Assembly: GCF_004458765.1 (NCBI RefSeq)
Contig: NZ_SPJX01000332.1
Span: forward strand, 73,666 to 137,665
Direction: 5' to 3'
DNA length: 64,000 nucleotides
Source of the DNA: Microvirga pakistanensis
GTDB lineage: Bacteria; Pseudomonadota; Alphaproteobacteria; Rhizobiales; Beijerinckiaceae
Below are positions 53,481-64,000 of this stretch, piece by piece. Each line of letters opens with the position of its first letter. The first letter of the stretch is position 1. A model generated the notes under the pieces. It saw only the letters and a list, made by a program, of their open reading frames with translations. It was not told the DNA's origin and searched no databases. The translations under genes were made by a program, and so were the position numbers.

Positions 53481-54461
53481 TTATTGCAGACGAGGTTGCT
53501 TCATGAAACGGTTTCGGTCGGCGGACCGGATCGTTACGTCGAAGGTATCGCCCTCGCGTTCCAGCGTCAGCGGCACGTCCACTCCCGCGGCTCCCAACGC
53601 CCAAATGGCCCGATAGAACTCGGCCAGGGACGAGATCGCCTGCCCGGCAACGGCCTGTACATTGTCCCCGGCCCTCAGCCCTGCCCGCTGAGCGGGAGCA
53701 TCACCGGCAAGGCCGATGATCGAGACCTGATCCTCCTCCGTCTCTGAGGCATAGAAGCCGAGCCACGGCTTCGGTGGCTTACCGACCCGGCCCAATGTCA
53801 AAAGATCATCGAGAATGGGCTTCAAGAGATCAACGGGCACACTCATGTTGAGGGGAACGATGGCACCGCCCTGAGCCTGGTGCTGGAGTTGCAGAGATCC
53901 GATGCCCACGAGGTCTCCGCGTGGGCCGATCAGCGCGGTTCCGCCCCAATTGGGATGGGCAGGCACGGTGAAAATGGCATTGTCGATGAGATACTCCCAA
54001 TAACCGGCGAATTCCTGGCAGGCGACCACCTGGGCGGCCATGGAATGGACGCGCCCGCCGCTGCCCCCCATAACCACATGGTCCCCGGGCGAGAGGCGCC
54101 GGGAGTCTCCCAGCGACATAGCCGGCACACCGAGCGGCTCGAGCGCCTGAACGAGACCGAAGCCGCTATCGTAGTCATAGGCGATCACATGGGCTGCGAC
54201 CGTGCGGCCCTTGTTCGTGGTGAGCCAGACCTCCCCGGCCTCAGCGATTAAGTATCCGATCGTCACGACCAAGCCGTCCGCCCGGATCACCACGCCCTGA
54301 CCGGCCCGGTCGACACCAAGCGTCTCGGCAGTAAAGGCATCCTCAGACACGCGGGCTCGAAGCGATACAATGGAACTCAGGGTTTCCCGCAGGTCATAGG
54401 CGAGAGCATCCGGGTCGGGCTGGAATTCCGGCGGGATCTGCCATTCCTCCGGTGACTGCAT
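53481..54461 (-). CDS. HtrA/S1C-like protein with degenerate catalytic triad, plus PDZ domain
   Basis: 326 residues. A chymotrypsin-like beta-barrel of the DegP/HtrA kind (residues ~45-225) is followed by a PDZ domain (residues ~235-320, with PAQRAGLRAGDNVQAVAGQA). The catalytic triad is not there: the histidine position is Tyr70 (VVTIGYLIAEA, canonical T-N-x-H-V-V), the aspartate position is Gly100 (AYDYDSGFGLVQ), and the serine position is Trp172 (NWGGTALIG, canonical N-S-G-G-P-L). It cannot be a serine protease by the usual mechanism and may be a peptide-binding or chaperone-like protein. No signal peptide is seen, so it may be cytoplasmic. ATG 54461 follows AAGGAG. Confidence 0.82.
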   Translation of the reverse strand: MQSPEEWQIPPEFQPDPDALAYDLRETLSSIVSLRARVSEDAFTAETLGVDRAGQGVVIRADGLVVTIGYLIAEAGEVWLTTNKGRTVAAHVIAYDYDSGFGLVQALEPLGVPAMSLGDSRRLSPGDHVVMGGSGGRVHSMAAQVVACQEFAGYWEYLIDNAIFTVPAHPNWGGTALIGPRGDLVGIGSLQLQHQAQGGAIVPLNMSVPVDLLKPILDDLLTLGRVGKPPKPWLGFYASETEEDQVSIIGLAGDAPAQRAGLRAGDNVQAVAGQAISSLAEFYRAIWALGAAGVDVPLTLEREGDTFDVTIRSADRNRFMKQPRLQ

Positions 54462-54646
54462 TGCAAACTCCTTGAACCCACGTCCCGAGATCTCAACACG
54501 CCGGATCACGAAGGACTCCCTACAGAGTCAAGATGGCGGATCCTGCCACGCGTTCAAGCCATGCCCGTTTGATCGTCCCAAGAGGAACCAGCGGAGGCTT
54601 CACCCAGGTCAAGGTCGCCCGCGGCGGAACGAAGCAAAGTACTGGC

Positions 54647-55345
54647 ATGACGCCAGAACTCATCGCCCACTACGACCCGCGCGTCCCGCGCTATACGAGT
54701 TATCCCGCTGCACCCCACTTCAAGCCCGAGGTGAATTCCTCGACTTTCGCCGAGTGGCTTTCGGGGACCCCGCAGCAAACGGCGCTGTCGCTGTACCTGC
54801 ACGTTACTTTCTCCCGGGAACTTTGCTTCTATTGCGGCTGCCACACCAAGGCTGCTCGCACCGACAGCCCGGTCGCATCCTATGTGGAACTTCTGGAGCG
54901 CGAGACCGAACTCGTGGCGAAGCACCTGCCGAGCCGTATGGACGTCACGCATACTCATCGGGGCGGCGGCACGCCGGCGATCCTCTTCGGAGACGATCTC
55001 AAGGGCATCATGAAGCTGCTCGAACACTCCTTTGGGGGCGAAGCAGGGGCCGAGATCGCCGTTGAGATCGATCCGCGCGCGATCACTCGTGAATATGTGG
55101 AAGCGCTCGCCGCCTCAGGTCTCAACAGGGCGAGCCTGGGATTTCAGGACTTGAATCCTGAAGTCCAGACCATCATCAACCGAATTCAATCGTTCGAGGA
55201 GACAGCCAAGGTTGCCGCGTGGCTCCGGCGTGCAGGGGTGACCGGTCTTAATCTCGGCCTGATGTACGGCCTCCCTTATCAGACGACTGAAAGCGTCCTG
55301 CGGACCATCGGTCAGGCTCTGAAACTCGAGCCTGACCGTGCTCGT
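54647..55345 (+). pseudogene. hemN: Truncated hemN (oxygen-independent coproporphyrinogen III oxidase), inactive
   Basis: The first ~233 residues of HemN are recognisable: MTPELIAHYDPRVPRYTSYP, SLYLHVTFSRELCFYCGCHT, HRGGGTPAILF, and [19 protein letters not shown]. HemN is a radical SAM enzyme of about 450 residues that decarboxylates coproporphyrinogen III when oxygen is scarce. Here only half of it remains: the match stops after LEPDR, where sequence belonging to the cco operon begins. The [4Fe-4S] motif C-x3-C-x2-C is broken, with Ser56 replacing the first cysteine while Cys60 and Cys63 remain. The frame continues in phase into the ccoO fragment, giving a longer chimaeric ORF (54533-55540). 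Confidence 0.88.
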
Positions 55346-55369
55346 GTCTGCGGAGTAAAGGAAACGATC

Positions 55370-55949
55370 ATGTCACTCCGGTCTGGTCACAAGATCTTCA
55401 AAACAAACTCGATCATCCTCATCATCGGCGTGCTGTTCGTCATCTCGATCGGTGGCCCCGTGGAAATCATGCCGCTCTTCTACCTCAAGTACACCATCGA
55501 GAAGGCCGAGGCGGTGCCCCCTTACACTCCCTCGAACTAATTGGACGCAACATCGACGTGCGTGAAGGCTGCTACAACTGCCACCGCCAGATGACCCGCC
55601 CCCTCCGCGACGAAGTGGAGCGCTGCGGGCACTACTCCCTCGCTGCCGAGAGCATGTACGACCGCGCCTTCCAATGGATGCGAAGCGTATAGGTCCGGAC
55701 CTCGCCCGAGTTGGAAAAAGGTATTTCGACGATTGGCACCGGGATCACCTGAAGGATCTCCGTGCGGTCGTGCCCGGCTCAATCATGCCGAGCTATCTTT
55801 GGCTGAAAAAGAACGAACCCGGCATGTCCTCCTTTAACGAGGGCATGAAGATCCAGGCGATGCTCGGTGTACCTTACGCCGAGGAGATGCTGAAGAAGGC
55901 GGAGAGCGACGCGCGGATCTAGGCCAGCACCGACGATCCCAATGTTACC
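55370..55949 (+). pseudogene. ccoO: Broken ccoO (cbb3 cytochrome oxidase subunit II)
   Basis: A CcoO N-terminus is clear: [20 protein letters not shown], then [20 protein letters not shown] and a c-type haem site [13 protein letters not shown]. Two one-base deletions break the frame, near 55529 (PYTP then LELIGRN) and near 55677 (YDRAFQW then [11 protein letters not shown]). A nonsense TAG at 55920-55922 sits where the family has glutamine (DAR-x-Q-A). After the TAG the frame continues ASTDDPNVTKG and runs into the Fnr fragment. Just before the ATG, GCGGAGTAAAGGAAACG looks like the stop of ccoN followed by the ccoO ribosome binding site, so the deletion that removed the end of hemN joined it to the end of ccoN. 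No functional protein is expected. Confidence 0.9.
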
Positions 55950-56513
55950 AAGGGTGAAGAGATTTTTCCCGAAGGCGACAGGGCCGCGTATTTCTACAAG
56001 GTGGTCTCGGGTGCAGTGCGCACCTTCAAGCTCCTGAGCGACGGTCGCCGCCGGATCGACGCCTTTCATCGTCTCGGTGACAATTTCGGCATGGAAACGG
56101 GCGATGAGCACCGCTTCAGCGCCGAAGCCTTGGGTGATGGCACGATCGTCGCACACCGCCGCTGCAGCCTGGAAACCCTGGCATCGCGGGATCAAACCTT
56201 CGCTAATCAAGTCGTTGCTTCCATGATGCGCTCGCTGGAACGCGCCCAGGATCACATGCTGCTGCTTTGGCGCAAGCATATCCTAGAAAAGATTGCCACT
56301 TTCCTGCTGGTTCTTTCCGAGCGCCTGACGAAGGACAGACAGGCCGATCTGCCCATGTCGCGCATCGATACTGCCGATCACCTGGGTCTGACGATCGAAA
56401 CCGTTTCGCGCTCTCTCACTCAGCTGGAGCGCCAGGGCGTCATCGAAGTGCCTGCCCATCACCGCGGGATCGTGCTGCGCGACAAGACCGCCCTCCAGCG
56501 CCTCGAAGCCTGA
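55950..56513 (+). pseudogene. N-terminally truncated FNR/FixK-family regulator
   Basis: In frame with the ccoO remnant, the sequence continues KGEEIFPEGDRAAYFYKVVS, AVRTFKLLSDGRRRIDAFHR, then a long helix and the Crp-type HTH MSRIDTADHLGLTIETVSRS, with the E-T-V-S-R recognition helix of FNR/FixK proteins. About 30-60 N-terminal residues are missing, including any FNR-type cysteine cluster. An internal ATG at 56001 would give 170 residues and might still express the HTH. The HTH itself looks intact, so a small amount of a DNA-binding fragment cannot be excluded. This fits a decaying copy from a fixK-ccoNOQP-hemN neighbourhood. Confidence 0.85.
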
Positions 56514-56537
56514 TCCATCTTGTCCTCATATTTGCGC

Positions 56538-57110
56538 TCAAAGGCTTCGTACATAGTCGCGAGCACGCTTTTGAACATCATGCCATACGCGTAACTCGCG
56601 CTTTGCGTCAGCGAGCGCGCGGTGATCGGGATCACCCTCAGCCTCGTCCTTGAGCCTGGCCTGACCGATAATCTCCTTTGCATGAGCGGCCCACTCGCTC
56701 TCGGGTCGTCCGGCGTCCCGCAGAATCCGGATGATCGCCTCCTCATGGGCAACATCCGTATCCTGCAACCGCAAGGCATGCCGCGGAAGACCGGCGCTCC
56801 GGAGCAATTTGCTCAGCCACTGCCCGTCCCACGACGGCGCGGTTGCATGGAGAACGTGACCGGAGAGCACATCCAGCATCCGCCGGGCGACCTCGTCATG
56901 GGGCGTGCCTTCAGCGAGCAGCTGGTCTCGCGTGAGGCGGTGGGTCGCCTCGGATTCAGCCGACCAGTCCGTCCATGAGGGCGCAGGTCTGATGAGATGG
57001 CTCTCCTCCCCACCGGACGCGAAGATCCAGCCGACCTCGATCGGATAGCTCTCCTTGCCCAGCGACGAAGCCTCGAAATCCAGAAAGACGATGTCCGGCC
57101 GCTTGCTCAT
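56538..57110 (-). CDS. DEDD-type 3'-5' exonuclease family protein
   Basis: 190 residues of the DnaQ/RNase T-like fold. Exo I is VFLDFEASSLG (Asp and Glu), exo II is in HATAPSWDGQWLSKLL (Asp), and exo III is DPDHRALADAKRELRVW, where H-x-A-x-x-D marks the DEDDh class. Substrates in the family range from DNA and RNA 3' ends to proofreading; there is no polymerase next door. ATG 57110 has no strong Shine-Dalgarno sequence. It is convergent with the microaerobic relics and 104 bases upstream-facing of the hybrid kinase stop. Confidence 0.82.
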   Translation of the reverse strand: MSKRPDIVFLDFEASSLGKESYPIEVGWIFASGGEESHLIRPAPSWTDWSAESEATHRLTRDQLLAEGTPHDEVARRMLDVLSGHVLHATAPSWDGQWLSKLLRSAGLPRHALRLQDTDVAHEEAIIRILRDAGRPESEWAAHAKEIIGQARLKDEAEGDPDHRALADAKRELRVWHDVQKRARDYVRSL

Positions 57111-57214
57111 ACGATGCTGTCTCCAACCGCTCCTCTCACGAGAGTGTCCTCTCGGGTGAGGAGAAACAACGGTGTGACGACCTGCTCACATGCTGAACCG
57201 AGGCAAAGACCGTC

Positions 57215-59310
57215 TCACGCAGGCACTGCGGCCCGCATCGGGATAACATTCTTCACAGGTGGCTGCGTTTTATCCAGAAGAGCCTGGATTTTCTCCGCAA
57301 GGTCCGTGGCGCGGTAGGGTTTGTAGAGGAGTTCGACATCTTCGATCGTTTCCTCTCCGTCGACATAGCCAGTCGTCAGAAGAACCTGCACGTCCGGCTT
57401 TTCGCTCCTGATGAATCGAGCAAGATCGATTCCGCTGAGTCCACCCGGCATGCGGACATCGGACAGCACCAGTCGAACCCGGTCGTTGGCCTTCAGCAAA
57501 GTTGCCGCGGCATCGCCGGTCTCGGCTTCAATCACGTCGAAGCCGAGAGAGTGCAGCGTCGAGATAGCAACCTGACGGACGGCGGGGTTGTCCTCGACCA
57601 CGAGAACAGTCTGCCCAGCCCCGAAAGGAGTTGTGTCACTCCGCTGTTTCTCGTTCGGGCTTTCCGCGACCCCATGGGCTCGCGGCAGGAAGATCCGGAT
57701 GGTGGTGCCGTCATTGGGCGCGCTGTCGATCTCCACATGCCCATGAGATTGCTGCACGAAACCATAGACCATGCTGAGACCGAGGCCCGTTCCCTTGCCG
57801 CTCTCCTTCGTGGTGAAGAACGGCTCGAAGACACGCTGGAGAACCTCCGGAGGCATGCCAATGCCGGTATCTCGTACGGAGATTACCACGAACTCTCCCG
57901 GATGCGCGACCTTGGTTTCGTCGAGCGCCTGAGTGCCGACGGAAATCGACAGATCACCGCCCTCGGGCATGGCATCACGCGCATTGACTGCAAGGTTGAG
58001 CAATGCCGCCTCGAGCTGCGCACGATCCACTTCGATCAGATAAATGTTCTCCTCAATCTCGAGACTGACATTGATGCGTTCACCCAGGGTACGGCGCATC
58101 AATTCCAGGAGCCCAGGCATGAGAGATCCGACGTCGATAGTCGAAACCTGCAACGGCTGGCGGCGCGAGAAGGCAAGAAGCCTGTGCGTGAGATCAGCGC
58201 AGCGTTGCGCGCCTTCCATGGCCATCCGGACCCTCGGCTCAGCCTTCGCATTGCCTTTGATCGCTCTCTGCAACAGGTCGAGGTTGCCGATCACGACGCT
58301 CAGCATATTGTTGAAATCGTGCGCGATGCCACCGGTCAGGCGTCCCACAGCTTCGAGCTTACTGGCATGGAGCAGGTTCTGCTCCAACTGCTTGCGCTCT
58401 GTGATGTCGAACCACATGCCGAAGAATTCGCGGGGCCGTCCGTCGTCATCATGCATGAGCATGGTCTGGTCAAGGAAGAACCGCTCGCTCCCATCGGCAC
58501 AGGTCCAGCGATATTCCAAGGTGACGGTCCCTTGGTCCGTCAGCTCTTGGAGCTGGTTCAGCACCCGATCCCTGTCGTCCGGGTGGAGGCGGGACGACCA
58601 GAAGTCCGGCGATTCCAGAAAAGCCTTTGGCGGGAAGCCGGTGATGCGCTCGATGCTCTCGTTGGTGAAATGCAGTTGCCGATGGTCCTCCTGGACGGAT
58701 GCGGTGTAGAGGGCGATCGGCAGCGACTCCAGAACGATGGACTGGTGCTCCTCACGGCGCCGCAGAGCCTGCTCGGTCTTCAGCTTTTCGCTCCGGACGC
58801 GCAGGTTTTCCATCAGGAGGCGTCGCTCTTCTTCCCCCTGGCGTCTGATCTCCTCGGTTTTCCGGTAGAGATCGACGAACACGCCAACTTTCGATTTCAG
58901 GATCAGCGGCTCGATGGGCTTGAAGACATAATCAACGGCGCCGGCCGAATAGCCGCGGAAGACATGCATATCGTCCTTGTTGAAGGCAGTGAGGAACAAA
59001 ATCGGCACGCGCGAGGAGCGGGGCCGGTTTCGGATGAGTCCCGCGACCTCGTAACCGTCGAGACGCGGCATTTGCACATCCAGCAGGATAGCGGCGAAAT
59101 CATGTTGCAGAACCTGCCGGAGCGCGGCCTCCCCGGAATCCGCCTTGATGATCTCGATCCCGGGACCGCGGAGTATTTCCTCGACAGCGATCAGATTCCG
59201 GGGGTCGTCGTCGACCACCAGAATCTTCGCCTGTACGGGACTGGACAGGGCGTGCCCCGGCACCTGAGGTCTCAGGTCAGCGTCCAGCCCGCCCTGCCCG
59301 CTATGTTCCA

Positions 59311-59314
<4 letters not shown>
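57215..59314 (-). CDS. Hybrid histidine kinase: REC-PAS-HisKA-HATPase-REC
   Basis: 699 residues. An N-terminal receiver ([20 protein letters not shown], phosphoacceptor in [18 protein letters not shown]) leads to a coiled-coil, then a PAS domain ([35 protein letters not shown]), a HisKA helix ([20 protein letters not shown], about residue 331), an HATPase ([20 protein letters not shown] and upstream N-box [16 protein letters not shown]), and a C-terminal receiver ([34 protein letters not shown]). No membrane helix is predicted. The start overlaps the end of the HAMP-array kinase by four bases (ATGA), so it follows it in an operon. The output partner is not encoded here. Confidence 0.92.

Positions 59315-64000
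<4,686 letters not shown>

Overview
The window reads as chromosomal DNA of an alphaproteobacterium of the order Hyphomicrobiales (Rhizobiales), most likely Methylobacteriaceae and perhaps Microvirga. The grounds are high GC, tightly packed operons, a fused UreA/UreB urease subunit, an urt-ure super-operon with a sigma-54-type promoter, a TreYZ trehalose route beside two glycogen synthases, and relics of cbb3-oxidase (fix-type) genes. The genus is an inference from gene content, not a sequence match.

Layout. 1-7843: tail of a universal stress protein, an SMP-30/gluconolactonase gene between two inverted copies of a ~95-bp repeat, a PaaI-type thioesterase, an EamA permease and a complete five-gene branched-chain-amino-acid-type ABC transporter. 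7907-14473: a GreA/GreB-like factor, a PAS-PAS-GGDEF diguanylate cyclase, a divergent Mfd-like translocase and three small unknown proteins. 14795-17003: SelO and a LuxR-type regulator lacking the receiver aspartate.

17204-28311 (all minus strand): urtABCDE, ureD, ureAB, ureC, ureE, ureF, ureG, ureJ. Most neighbours overlap or lie within about 30 bp. A well-spaced -24/-12 element sits about 50 bp upstream of urtA. Urea import, hydrolysis and nickel-centre assembly therefore look like one nitrogen-regulated unit.

28577-44471: storage and osmolyte carbohydrate locus. It holds glgA (first copy), treZ, a 1617-residue MalQ-TreY fusion, glgB, glgX, glgA (second copy) and glgC. Together these cover ADP-glucose formation, chain elongation, branching, debranching, glucan disproportionation and conversion of maltodextrin to trehalose.

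44620-54461: a DUF2934 protein, a phospholipase D/YbhN/YbhP neighbourhood, a short-type SerA, two small unknown proteins, an inositol-monophosphatase family enzyme, an aldo/keto reductase and an HtrA-like protein that has lost all three catalytic residues. 54647-56513: a decayed microaerobic cluster, in which truncated hemN, frameshifted ccoO and an N-terminally truncated fnr/fixK are joined end to end. 56538-64000: a DEDD exonuclease and two overlapping hybrid histidine kinases, one with at least six tandem 92-residue HAMP units and running off the window.

I did not find CRISPR arrays, rRNA, tRNA, phage or complete insertion sequences. I see no wholly novel multi-gene system. The most unusual items are the joined microaerobic relics, the HAMP-array kinase with an identical DNA block three units apart, the MalQ-TreY fusion and the inverted-repeat pair that supplies three stop codons.
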